Shown here: positions 1-7,388 of the stretch, one piece after another
Layout: every line of letters begins with the position of its first letter
Position numbering within the stretch: the stretch's first letter is position 1
Source: an uncultured Eubacteriales bacterium
GTDB taxonomy: Bacteria > Bacillota > Clostridia > UMGS1810
Direction of reading: 5' to 3'
NCBI GenBank assembly: GCA_902493665.1
Contig: CABUQL010000048.1
Coordinates: forward strand, 1-7,981
DNA length: 7,981 nt
Translations under genes and position numbers: made by a program
The notes under the pieces: generated by a model
Databases searched by the model: none
What the model saw: only the letters and a program-made list of their open reading frames with translations
Told to the model about the DNA's origin: nothing

Positions 1-1162
1 TTTTGCAAAAGTGTATTGAAAAAGTGTCTTTATACATCGGGAATTTCTTAAGATACTCTCTTGTTATTTTTTCTTTAATCGATTCTTTATACTCAGGATT
101 GATTATTGCCATACAGCAGCCTTTAAATCCCGCTCCCGAAAAACGTCCGCCGTATACTCCTTCGGTTTCTCGCATAATTTCGTAAATTTTTACAAGCTCT
201 GCCGAACCTGTTTCAAAGTTGTTAATCGAACTATAGCCCGACTCAAAAACAAGACGTCCGTACTCTTTGAGATTTCCTTCTTTCCAGTATTTTGCGCCTC
301 TTTTAACTCTTTCGCACTCTGTATAAAAATGCTCTGCTCTTCTTCTCCAGTTTTCGGGGATTTTATCTTTAAATTCATCGTAAATGTTATAGGGAACATC
401 TCTGAGGCGCGTGTCGGCATATTTACCGTAGCTCATTCCGCTGAGCGCTTTTAAAAGATACGATGCCGATTTGCACTCGTCAACACGTGTGTTAAACTGA
501 CTTCCCACAAGAGTTCTTGGCACTCCCGAAAAAACAATTGCAAATTCATAATCGGGCATATTTTTGCTTGTTGGAATATGTTTATACGAACCGTCTTTTG
601 TATCAAGATATAAAAGATGGTCTTTTTTGCAGAGAACCTCGCAGCTCTGGTCGAGCTTTCCGACATTTACTCCTACATAATCCTTCTCTGCCTTAAGCGC
701 ATAGTCAATGTATTCATCAGATGTAAGCTTAATACTGTTTGCTTTGCTGAGCGCCTCCAAAAAGGCAATAATAACCGCCGCAGATGACGACAATCCACCA
801 ATAGGAAGCGAGCCGTAAATAAGGCCCTTTAAGCCGATTTTAAGGTTTTTGTCGGTTGCAAGAAATTTTGTTGCACCTCTTAAATAGTCACACCAATCGC
901 CCTGAACATCAGGCACATCGTTAAGCGGAAATGTTATTCTTCCCACCATATTCATACTTTCAAGTTCAATAACCTTTGATTTGTCGGGAACAAACAAAAT
1001 TTTGATTCCTTCGTCAATCGCAAAACCCGAAACAAGTCCGTACTGATGGTCAACATGTGCTCCGAGCGGACACACTCTGTACGGACAATACGCCTCAAGC
1101 GGTTCTCCTTCATCGGAAAAACGTTTTTTAAATTCCTCTTTTATGGCATAATCGTTTTTCAA
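1..1162 (-). CDS. GHMP sugar kinase, galacturonokinase-like (3' end cut by window edge)
   Basis: The gene reads open for 387 codons to the window edge. Galactokinase-type enzymes have about 380-400 residues, so only a short C-terminal tail should be missing. Three GHMP landmarks are visible: the sugar-binding motif PYRVCPLGAHVDHQYG (residues 27-42), the ATP-binding loop PIGGLSSSAA (120-129) and GGRFSGAGFKGCC (338-350). D171 in GKLDQS is the expected catalytic aspartate. Classical galactokinases have GEHTDY where this protein has GAHVDH. The CPLGAHxDHQ form, the C-terminal FSGAGF.GCC and the stretch RRAEHFYTECERVKRG match my memory of Arabidopsis galacturonokinase, which makes galacturonate 1-phosphate from galacturonate and ATP. 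Substrate is therefore inferred; galactose or another sugar remains possible. The start is TTG, fixed by AAAGGAG at 1171-1177 with an 8-nt spacer; the next Met is residue 70. It follows the membrane-protein gene by 56 nt. A weak TATGAT box lies in that gap, but there is no good -35. No signal peptide: cytoplasmic. Confidence 0.9.
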   Translation of the reverse strand, partial: MKNDYAIKEEFKKRFSDEGEPLEAYCPYRVCPLGAHVDHQYGLVSGFAIDEGIKILFVPDKSKVIELESMNMVGRITFPLNDVPDVQGDWCDYLRGATKFLATDKNLKIGLKGLIYGSLPIGGLSSSAAVIIAFLEALSKANSIKLTSDEYIDYALKAEKDYVGVNVGKLDQSCEVLCKKDHLLYLDTKDGSYKHIPTSKNMPDYEFAIVFSGVPRTLVGSQFNTRVDECKSASYLLKALSGMSYGKYADTRLRDVPYNIYDEFKDKIPENWRRRAEHFYTECERVKRGAKYWKEGNLKEYGRLVFESGYSSINNFETGSAELVKIYEIMRETEGVYGGRFSGAGFKGCCMAIINPEYKESIKEKITREYLKKFPMYKDTFSIHFCK

Positions 1163-1218
1163 AGTTTTCTCTCCTTTGTAAAAAACTTAATCATATAGCA
1201 AAAAATAAATTGTTTAAC

Positions 1219-2184
1219 TTAAATTATTATTTGCAATGCACACATTAAAATACCAAAACATGTGCACAAAATCAAAGAAACAGTTTTATATCCTCTGAAA
1301 ATTTTTAAATGACAAAAAACGCATGAAAATGATGCAAAGCAAATCGGGAAAAATGCGTAATAACTACTGATGTTTGATTTAAACATGCAGTTTGACAAAA
1401 CGTATGTCAAAAATGATACTCCTCCGAACAGGGCATACGTATTCGTAAGTTTTGCGCAGTAAAAATTTGCAATCAGCGTAAACAAAAACACCGCTGACGC
1501 AAGACCTTTTTCAAAGTTAAACTGTAAAACAAACTCTTTAACGGACTGCTTTGAAAACTCAAAAAGCGGTACCGGAAAACTTTTAACAAACAAAAAGTAA
1601 AGCAAAAACGCAAGTGCGTATATTCCTATGCAGTTTACAAATGCCGTCCATGATGTTTTGTAAGTTTTAATTTTTGAAAATGCCAAAAGCGGAAACAAAA
1701 ACAGAAACAATATGTAAATTTTAAAATGCAGCGCAAGACAGGCAATTATTATTTCTATAAGATACCACTTTACAACTCCGCTGTATTTCATAAAGTAAAC
1801 GTACAAAATAAATGTGTTTAAAAATGCCGCAACGCAAACATATGATGTTTTTGCGCATGTACCGATAAAAAATGAGAGAAACATCCCCGAAAAAAGAAGC
1901 GCAGCATTTTTTGTGACCGCTTTTTTTAAGATGAGATAAATTAGAAAAGCCGAAATAAGTGTGCAGATGATGTTAAGAGAAAGCGTCATTTCTTTTACCG
2001 GCATCGCTCCGGAGATTAAAAGAGCAAAATATGTACTGTTTAAAAATCCGCCGCCGTTTTCTCGGTAAAACGATGAGGCATGGATAAGGCTTTTTGCATC
2101 AAAGCTTTGCGACAAATATAACGTTAGCAGTACATACAAAACCGCAAAGGAAGCGCTTATATATACATAAGAAGATTTTTTCAA
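1219..2184 (-). CDS. Polytopic membrane protein of unknown function
   Basis: I do not recognise this 321-residue protein. It is almost entirely hydrophobic, with about 9-11 likely membrane segments: roughly residues 6-25, 67-87, 94-110, 114-132, 140-169 (long enough for two), 180-200, 229-246, 249-267, 275-293 and 301-321. A further weak one lies near 47-61. The loop after the first segment (about 26-46) is polar and ends in RENGGG. That layout recalls GT-C glycosyltransferases and polysaccharide polymerases, but I see no diagnostic motif, so this is only a possibility. Transporter is an alternative given its place between a carbohydrate-enzyme-like gene and a sugar kinase, though no transporter signature is visible. 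The start is TTG, set by AAGGAG at 2193-2198 with an 8-nt spacer, behind a consensus promoter. The many Phe, Tyr and Cys residues in the segments are notable. Confidence 0.85.
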   Translation of the reverse strand: MKKSSYVYISASFAVLYVLLTLYLSQSFDAKSLIHASSFYRENGGGFLNSTYFALLISGAMPVKEMTLSLNIICTLISAFLIYLILKKAVTKNAALLFSGMFLSFFIGTCAKTSYVCVAAFLNTFILYVYFMKYSGVVKWYLIEIIIACLALHFKIYILFLFLFPLLAFSKIKTYKTSWTAFVNCIGIYALAFLLYFLFVKSFPVPLFEFSKQSVKEFVLQFNFEKGLASAVFLFTLIANFYCAKLTNTYALFGGVSFLTYVLSNCMFKSNISSYYAFFPICFASFSCVFCHLKIFRGYKTVSLILCTCFGILMCALQIII

Positions 2185-2216
2185 ATTAAAAACTCCTTGT
2201 TACCATAGTTAAATTC

Positions 2217-2245
2217 AGTATAATTAATTTTTTTATGTTTGTCAA
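2217..2245 (-). promoter_or_regulatory. Sigma-A promoter for the membrane protein gene
   Basis: On the minus strand TTGACA (2240-2245) is followed after exactly 17 bases by TATACT (2217-2222). The -35 matches the consensus fully and the -10 matches five of six positions. Transcription should begin near 2209-2211, giving a leader of about 25 nt that carries the AAGGAG ribosome site. The -35 begins only 5 bases after the stop of the upstream toroid gene, so the membrane-protein and kinase genes can be expressed independently of it. I see no operator or hairpin beside it. Confidence 0.8.
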
Positions 2246-2250
2246 TATGC

Positions 2251-3921
2251 TTATTTTACAGAAATTTTTACCGTTGTTTGTTCATTTTTTTCAAGATTTA
2301 TTTTTACATCGTTAAATATAAATCCGTTTGGCAACGACAGGTACTCCTTGCCGACTGATATTTCTTTTTCTTCGCACAAAATTCCTGTTTTTTTAAGATT
2401 TGCACAAGGAATAACCAAAACGGCATCAACATCTGTTTTTACGGTTATCGCAACGTCTTTTGAAAATTCGTATTTTATTTCGAATCTGCCGTTTTTCTCT
2501 CCGCATCTATTTACCAGACTTCCCGATGCATTAAGATTTTCATCTATTTTTGCATCTTTATCGAGTATGCTTAAATATTCACCGTTTTCTATTCTGAATG
2601 TTGAACACTTGTGCTCATCACTGTTTCTGAGTACCTGAAAGTTGCCGGGTTCAAGAATTTTGTACTTTGTCATTGATGCTGCTAAAACTACGCCGGCATC
2701 CATATGATAAAGCATTGTAATGCATGCACCCATAGGGTTTGACGCTCCGTAGCAATCAAAATCGTTGTCGCATATCGTAGCACGCCATTTTCCCTTTGAA
2801 ACAAGCAAAACACCGGCACTGTTAAATCTTTTTACTCCATATTCTTCTTCACGCAAAAGCTTAACTTCTTTTGGTTTTTCACCATTTGAAAGCTTTTCGT
2901 TCTCCATACAAATTTTAACAAGCGACTTTGCATGGCAAATCATATGATGATAACAAGCTTTTTCACCGGCCGTGTGATACATCGGACCACCGTAAAGCTC
3001 ACCGTCAAATGTGCACTTTTCGTACTGCAAAAAGTTTCTGTATGCAGCCTCTCTTATGATGTCATCATCAAAATCCAAAAACGCACTCTGGCAACCGTCA
3101 CTCGTTCTGCTTCCGTAATACGTCCATTTTCCTATTCTTGTGCCGAAGCTGTTGTCCCAGCCGCCGTCGGGAAGCATAAATTCAATATGTGCCAAAACAC
3201 ATTTTTTAAGCCTTGAAAGTGCTTTTTTATCGCCGAGTATCATTGCACACTCACAAAGTGCGGGAACGGATTCTTCAACATTATATCCCAAATCTATTGC
3301 ACGTCTTCCGCGATCGGTTTTTAGATCAATAGGATGTCCTTCGCCGCACAAGAGATAATCATCAGTTATAAACGAAAGCGAAAAATCAAGCCAATGTTTT
3401 GCCTTGATTTTATATTTTTCATCACCTAAAATTTTATAAGCCATTGCCATTGAATGCGCCCATGCGCAATAATAGTTAATGTGCGGATCAACATTTGCGT
3501 TGCCGAGATAATTTATCATAAATTCCGACTGGCGTTTAAATATGTTAAACCATTTGCGGTATGTAGTTTCATCTATAATATCTTTAAAATGAATAAGCGT
3601 TTCGCCCATGCCGATTTGAAAAAACGAAGTTGTGCATTTCCACTTTTTGGTGACGTCATTATCGTAACTTCCGTCTTTTCTGAGCACGTTGTTTTCTGCC
3701 CAGTCAACAAGAAGCACGGCGCTGTCAAAGTATTTCTTGTTTTTTGTTTCGCTGTAAAGATAAATAAGCGGATATAGCGCATCTGCGCATCTTCCGTGAA
3801 CAAAAGCACATGCAGGACACACAACCGCTCCGAAAAGAGATTTGTCTTTTATTTCTTTTATCTGATGCTCCAAAAGACGGTCACACCAGCTTTTTAACAG
3901 ATTAAATGCACGTTTTTTCAT
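2251..3921 (-). CDS. Putative intracellular (alpha/alpha) toroid carbohydrate-active protein
   Basis: The protein has 556 residues. Residues 1 to about 335 are helical, with repeated W/Y-rich hairpins (for example YYCAWAHSMAMAYKILGD around 150-167), typical of six-hairpin toroids in glycoside hydrolases and polysaccharide lyases. The rest, about 365-556, looks beta-rich, like the beta-sandwich domain that follows the toroid in heparinase II/III-type lyases. Likely active-site or sugar-binding stretches are DPHINYY (145-151), DGGWDNSFGTR (252-262), WTYYGSRTSDG (266-276) and the His-rich MYHTAGEKACYHH (314-326). I cannot assign a CAZy family. GH88/105-like unsaturated uronyl hydrolase, GH154-like glucuronidase or a lyase are all possible. 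There is no signal peptide, so it should act on imported oligosaccharides. I chose ATG at 3921 because GGAG (3928-3931) sits 6 nt before it. The in-frame ATG at 3933 overlaps that site and would add four residues. The gap upstream (3922-4026) holds a terminator and no convincing promoter; TTGAAA at 3982-3987 lacks a good -10. Confidence 0.85.
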   Translation of the reverse strand: MKKRAFNLLKSWCDRLLEHQIKEIKDKSLFGAVVCPACAFVHGRCADALYPLIYLYSETKNKKYFDSAVLLVDWAENNVLRKDGSYDNDVTKKWKCTTSFFQIGMGETLIHFKDIIDETTYRKWFNIFKRQSEFMINYLGNANVDPHINYYCAWAHSMAMAYKILGDEKYKIKAKHWLDFSLSFITDDYLLCGEGHPIDLKTDRGRRAIDLGYNVEESVPALCECAMILGDKKALSRLKKCVLAHIEFMLPDGGWDNSFGTRIGKWTYYGSRTSDGCQSAFLDFDDDIIREAAYRNFLQYEKCTFDGELYGGPMYHTAGEKACYHHMICHAKSLVKICMENEKLSNGEKPKEVKLLREEEYGVKRFNSAGVLLVSKGKWRATICDNDFDCYGASNPMGACITMLYHMDAGVVLAASMTKYKILEPGNFQVLRNSDEHKCSTFRIENGEYLSILDKDAKIDENLNASGSLVNRCGEKNGRFEIKYEFSKDVAITVKTDVDAVLVIPCANLKKTGILCEEKEISVGKEYLSLPNGFIFNDVKINLEKNEQTTVKISVK

Positions 3922-3992
3922 TTTTATCTCCATTCCGCCGATATAAAGAAAGCAGTAATAGAATTTTTTTAAACTTTAAACTTTCAAAACTC

Positions 3993-4025
3993 AAACAAGA
4001 CTGTATCGTTTGATACAGCCTGTTT
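3993..4025 (-). terminator. Rho-independent terminator of the typA-ung-mrp operon
   Basis: An inverted repeat with a perfect 7-bp core (CTGTATC, loop of 4, GATACAG; 4001-4018) extends outward to about 14 pairs with one bulge. It begins 2 bases after the mrp stop codon. On the minus strand one outer position is an allowed G-U pair, whereas on the plus strand it is an A-C mismatch, which favours minus-strand use. The arm is followed by a T-rich but interrupted tract. The opposite side carries a cleaner run of six T for plus-strand transcription, so it may work in both directions. Confidence 0.7.
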
Positions 4026-4026
4026 T

Positions 4027-4845
4027 TTAATTGTTAAGAATTTTTTCGCAGATTTTATCAAGATGTGTATTTTCAAAAAGTTCAATCATACCGCTGTCGC
4101 ATGCAGCGGCAATTTTTTGGTCTATCGGAAGTTTTGCAACAGTGTCGATATTAAATTTCTTTGCAATTTCGTCTATATTGCTTTTTCCGAATACATTAAT
4201 TTCTTTTCCGCAGTCGGGGCATTTAACATAACTGTAGTTTTCAACAACGCCCAAAACGTCAACATCCATAAGATTTGCCATTTTAACGGCTTTTTCAACT
4301 ATCATTGAAACAAGCTCCTGCGGTGAAGTTACAACAACAATACCGTCAAGCGGAATTGACTGGAACACTGTGAGCGGAACATCGCCCGTTCCGGGAGGCA
4401 TATCAATAAACATTACATCAATGTCCTTCCAGACAACGTCTGTCCAGAATTGTTTTACCGCACCCGAAATAACAGGACCTCTCCACACAACCGGGTCTGT
4501 ATCGTCTTCCAAAAGAAGATTTATGCTCATAACGTCTATTCCCGTTTTTGTTTTTACAGGATACATTCTTTCGCCGTCGGATGCCGCTTTTTCCGTTAAA
4601 TTAAACATTTTTGGAATTGACGGGCCTGTGATATCCGCGTCCAAAACAGCGGTTTTAAATCCGTTTCTTTGTGCAAGAACGGAAAGCATTGCAGTAACGG
4701 ACGATTTTCCTACGCCGCCTTTGCCGCTTACAACGCCGATAACTTTTTTTACGCTTGAAAGCTCGTTAAGCTTTTCAATAAAGCTTTCTTTTGATTTTGA
4801 GTCACAATTACTTTTGCATGATGAACAATCGTGTGTGCATCCCAT
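4027..4845 (-). CDS. mrp: Mrp/ApbC/NBP35-type P-loop ATPase, Fe-S cluster carrier
   Basis: This cytoplasmic ATPase belongs to the family that binds and hands over iron-sulfur clusters to apoproteins. With the chosen start it has 272 residues, the core length of the family without the MIP18/DUF59 domain found in many Mrp proteins. Visible motifs are the deviant Walker A GKGGVGKSS (41-49), WRGP (121-124), the switch-II-like PPGTGD (150-155) and the CPDC pair (C209, C212) that holds the cluster at the dimer interface. A short N-terminal segment has four cysteines (C3, C7, C10, C14), recalling the extra cluster site of eukaryotic NBP35 in miniature. ATG at 4845 is preferred because AAGGAG (4855-4860) lies 9 nt upstream. 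The in-frame ATG at 4854 directly touches that site and would add MLL. It follows ung by 37 nt and is last in the operon. Family assignment is firm; the specific client proteins cannot be told. Confidence 0.95.
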   Translation of the reverse strand: MGCTHDCSSCKSNCDSKSKESFIEKLNELSSVKKVIGVVSGKGGVGKSSVTAMLSVLAQRNGFKTAVLDADITGPSIPKMFNLTEKAASDGERMYPVKTKTGIDVMSINLLLEDDTDPVVWRGPVISGAVKQFWTDVVWKDIDVMFIDMPPGTGDVPLTVFQSIPLDGIVVVTSPQELVSMIVEKAVKMANLMDVDVLGVVENYSYVKCPDCGKEINVFGKSNIDEIAKKFNIDTVAKLPIDQKIAAACDSGMIELFENTHLDKICEKILNN

Positions 4846-4865
4846 TAAAAGCATCTCCTTAATCG

Positions 4866-4895
4866 TTTAAATATTTTCTGTTTTAAATATTTTCT
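4866..4895 (-). repeat. Short tandem duplication across the ung stop codon
   Basis: The 14-base word TTTAAATATTTTCT (plus strand) occurs at 4866-4879 and again at 4882-4895, with a 16-base period. One copy contains the last codons and stop of ung; the other lies in the gap before mrp. It looks like a simple slippage duplication. No function is evident. Confidence 0.75.
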
Positions 4896-5557
4896 ATCTG
4901 CCAGTCTATAGGCTCTTTGCCCAGTTTTACAAGCACTTCGTTTGCTTTTTTAAAGTGTCCGCATCCAAAAAATCCCCTGCTTGCAGAAAGCGGACTCGGA
5001 TGAACCGTTTCAAAAATGTAATGCTTGCTTCTGTCAATATACTGTGCTTTTTCGCGCGCATTATTTCCCCACAAAAGAAAAATAACAGGATCGTTTCTCT
5101 CGTTTAGTTTTTTAATTATCTCCGTCGTAAATATCTCCCACCCTTTGTTTCTGTGGGAATTTGCAAGACCGTCTCTTACGGTGAGCGATGCATTAAGCAA
5201 AAGCACACCCTGTCTTGCCCACTTTTCAAGATATCCGTTATTCGGAATATAAAGTCCCAAACTGTCTTTAAGCTCCTTATACATATTAAGAAGCGACGGC
5301 GGAATTGCAACGCCTTTTTTTACGGAAAACGCAAGTCCGTGCGCCTGGTTTTCGCCGTGATACGGGTCCTGACCGAGTATTACAACCTTTGTATCTTTAA
5401 AAGATGTCCATTTAAGCGCGTTAAATATATCGTTCATATCGGGATGAATTTTGTGATGCGAGTATTCGGATTTTAAAAACTCTCTAAGCTTAAGATAATA
5501 CTCCGACTTAAACTCGTCTTTTAATATTTCGTCCCAGTCATTATTGAAGTTTACCAT
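4883..5557 (-). CDS. ung: Uracil-DNA glycosylase, family 1
   Basis: This enzyme removes uracil from DNA, arising from cytosine deamination or dUMP misincorporation, as the first step of base excision repair. The 224 residues are close to the usual bacterial length (E. coli about 229). The water-activating motif GQDPYH is at 62-67 with catalytic D64. F77 in LAFS stacks on uracil, N122 in LLLNASLTV reads the base, and the DNA-intercalation loop HPSPLSA is at 186-192 with H186. All key residues of family 1 are present, so it should be active. The ATG at 5557 has an AAGAGGT site (5566-5572) with an 8-nt spacer, and this site overlaps the typA stop. The gap to typA is only 13 nt, suggesting shared transcription and perhaps translational coupling. 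Its last codons lie in a short tandem duplication. Confidence 0.98.
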   Translation of the reverse strand: MVNFNNDWDEILKDEFKSEYYLKLREFLKSEYSHHKIHPDMNDIFNALKWTSFKDTKVVILGQDPYHGENQAHGLAFSVKKGVAIPPSLLNMYKELKDSLGLYIPNNGYLEKWARQGVLLLNASLTVRDGLANSHRNKGWEIFTTEIIKKLNERNDPVIFLLWGNNAREKAQYIDRSKHYIFETVHPSPLSASRGFFGCGHFKKANEVLVKLGKEPIDWQIENI

Positions 5558-5570
5558 ATAAACTTACCTC

Positions 5571-7388
5571 TTATTTAGCGTTTCTTGCTTTTGCTCTTAA
5601 AGATTTGTCAAGAATTTTCTTTCTGAGTCTTAAGTGATGCGGTGTAACCTCCAAAAGCTCGTCGTCGTTTATAAATTCTATGCACTGTTCAAGCGAAAGA
5701 ACTGTGTGCGGAACAAGTCTTAAAGCCTCGTCGCTTCCCGATGCACGCATATTTGTAACGTGTTTTTTCTTGCAGACATTTACTTCAACGTCATCGATTC
5801 TTGAGTTTTCGCCGACAATCATTCCGGCATATACTTTTTCGCCCGGTCCTATAAACATAGTTCCTCTGTCCTGCGCATTGAAAAGTCCGTATGTTACGCT
5901 TTCGCCTGTTTCAAATGCAACAAGCGAACCTCTTTGTCTGCTCATTATTTCGCCTTTGTATTCTTCATATCCCGACAAAATGTGGTTCATAACGCCGTTT
6001 CCTCTTGTATCTGTGAGAAGCTGCGCTCTGTAACCTATTATACCCCTTGAAGGAATATCAAATTCAAGTCTTGTATATCCCGCTGCGCCGGTTGTCATAT
6101 TTTTCATCTGCGCTTTTCTTTCGCTGAGTTTATCTATAACTGCGCCGACATATTCATCGGGAACGTCTATCATAAGAAGCTCAACAGGTTCCATAAGCTT
6201 TCCGTCTACAACCTTTGTTATAACCTGTGGTTTTGATACCTGAAATTCATAGCCCTGTCTTCTCATTGTTTCAATAAGGACAGAAAGGTGGAGTTCTCCC
6301 CTTCCCGACACTTTAAATGCATCGGCACTGTCTGTTTCTTCAACTTTAAGACTGACGTTTGTTTCCATTTCTTTAAAAAGTCTGTTTCTTAAATGTCGTG
6401 ATGTAACAAAATCGCCGTCCTGACCTGCAAAAGGACTGTTATTAACCGAGAAAGTCATTGAAAGCGTAGGTTCGTCTATTTCAACAAACGGAAGCGGTTC
6501 AATACATTCGCTGTCGCATATTGTTTCGCCGATGTTTATTTCGCCGACACCCGAAACACAAACGATATCGCCGATTTTCGCACTGTCAACTTCAACTTTT
6601 TTAAGGCCTTCAAACTGATATATTTTACCGATTCTTGCGCTTCTGTTGTTTCCGTCCTTTCCGCATACGGTTACAGACTGTCCGACACTCATAACGCCTC
6701 TTTCAACACGTCCGAGCGCCATTGTTCCAACGTAATCGTCGTAGTCGATGTTAGAAATAAGAAACTGCATCGGCGCGTCTTCGTCGCCCTCGGGTGCTTT
6801 AACGTTTTCAAGTATCATATCGAAAAGCGGTGTCATATCTTTTCCCGCAACATCGGGAGTTCTCGTTGCATATCCGTCACGTCCCGAAGCAAAAATAACA
6901 GGCGAATTAAACTGCTCGTCCGTTGCGTCAAGATCCAAAAACAGTTCCAGAACTTCTTCAACAACCTCGTGCGGCCTTGCATTCGGTCTGTCGATTTTAT
7001 TTACAACTATGATTGGATTAAGATTAAGCGCAAGCGCTTTTTTTAGTACAAATCTTGTCTGAGGCATACATCCTTCAAAAGCGTCAACAAGAACCAAAAC
7101 ACCGTCGACCATTTTAAGCACACGCTCAACCTCGCCTCCGAAGTCGGCATGTCCCGGTGTATCAACAACATTGATTTTTACGCCTTTATACATAAGCGAC
7201 GTGTTTTTGGAAAGGATTGTGATTCCTCTCTCTTTTTCAAGATCGTTGTTGTCCATAACTCTTTCGTCAACATGCTGATTTTCTCTGAAAACACCCGCCT
7301 GCTTAAGCATTGCGTCAACAAGCGTTGTTTTGCCGTGGTCAACATGGGCGATAATTGCAATATTTCTCAAATCTTCTCTTTTGCTCAT
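5571..7388 (-). CDS. typA: GTP-binding protein TypA/BipA, ribosome-associated GTPase
   Basis: TypA/BipA is an EF-G-like translational GTPase that binds the 70S ribosome. In studied bacteria it aids 50S assembly, mainly in cold or stress. The chosen protein has 605 residues, as expected (E. coli 607). GTPase motifs run in order: G1 AHVDHGKT (14-21), G2 RGITI (54-58), G3 DTPGH (76-80) and G4 NKID (130-133). They are followed by the domain II barrel, the EF-G-like domains with SGRGELHLSVLIE, and the TypA-specific C-terminal domain ending in a basic tail (HHLRLRKK onward). The start is ATG at 7388, with AAGGAG at 7400-7405 and an 11-nt spacer. The frame is open further upstream to a TTG at 7436, but that extension contains the ribosome site and does not resemble the family. 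It heads the typA-ung-mrp operon behind a consensus promoter and a leader of about 105 nt. Confidence 0.98.
   Translation of the reverse strand: MSKREDLRNIAIIAHVDHGKTTLVDAMLKQAGVFRENQHVDERVMDNNDLEKERGITILSKNTSLMYKGVKINVVDTPGHADFGGEVERVLKMVDGVLVLVDAFEGCMPQTRFVLKKALALNLNPIIVVNKIDRPNARPHEVVEEVLELFLDLDATDEQFNSPVIFASGRDGYATRTPDVAGKDMTPLFDMILENVKAPEGDEDAPMQFLISNIDYDDYVGTMALGRVERGVMSVGQSVTVCGKDGNNRSARIGKIYQFEGLKKVEVDSAKIGDIVCVSGVGEINIGETICDSECIEPLPFVEIDEPTLSMTFSVNNSPFAGQDGDFVTSRHLRNRLFKEMETNVSLKVEETDSADAFKVSGRGELHLSVLIETMRRQGYEFQVSKPQVITKVVDGKLMEPVELLMIDVPDEYVGAVIDKLSERKAQMKNMTTGAAGYTRLEFDIPSRGIIGYRAQLLTDTRGNGVMNHILSGYEEYKGEIMSRQRGSLVAFETGESVTYGLFNAQDRGTMFIGPGEKVYAGMIVGENSRIDDVEVNVCKKKHVTNMRASGSDEALRLVPHTVLSLEQCIEFINDDELLEVTPHHLRLRKKILDKSLRAKARNAK

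Noticed and set aside
190..666. Two minus-strand frames of 76 and 71 codons
   Set aside because: Both lie in another frame inside the kinase gene, which is open throughout and has clear GHMP motifs.
1163..1218. Separate promoter for the kinase gene
   Set aside because: A TATGAT box is present, but the best -35 at proper spacing matches only about three of six positions. Read-through from the membrane-protein promoter explains expression.
3971..3984. AAACTTT repeated twice in the toroid gene upstream region
   Set aside because: It is a short, low-complexity repeat in very AT-rich DNA, with no sign of a binding-site array.
4370..4870. Plus-strand open frame of 166 codons
   Set aside because: It is antisense to mrp, which carries all expected motifs. 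The frame is an artefact of codon use on the other strand.
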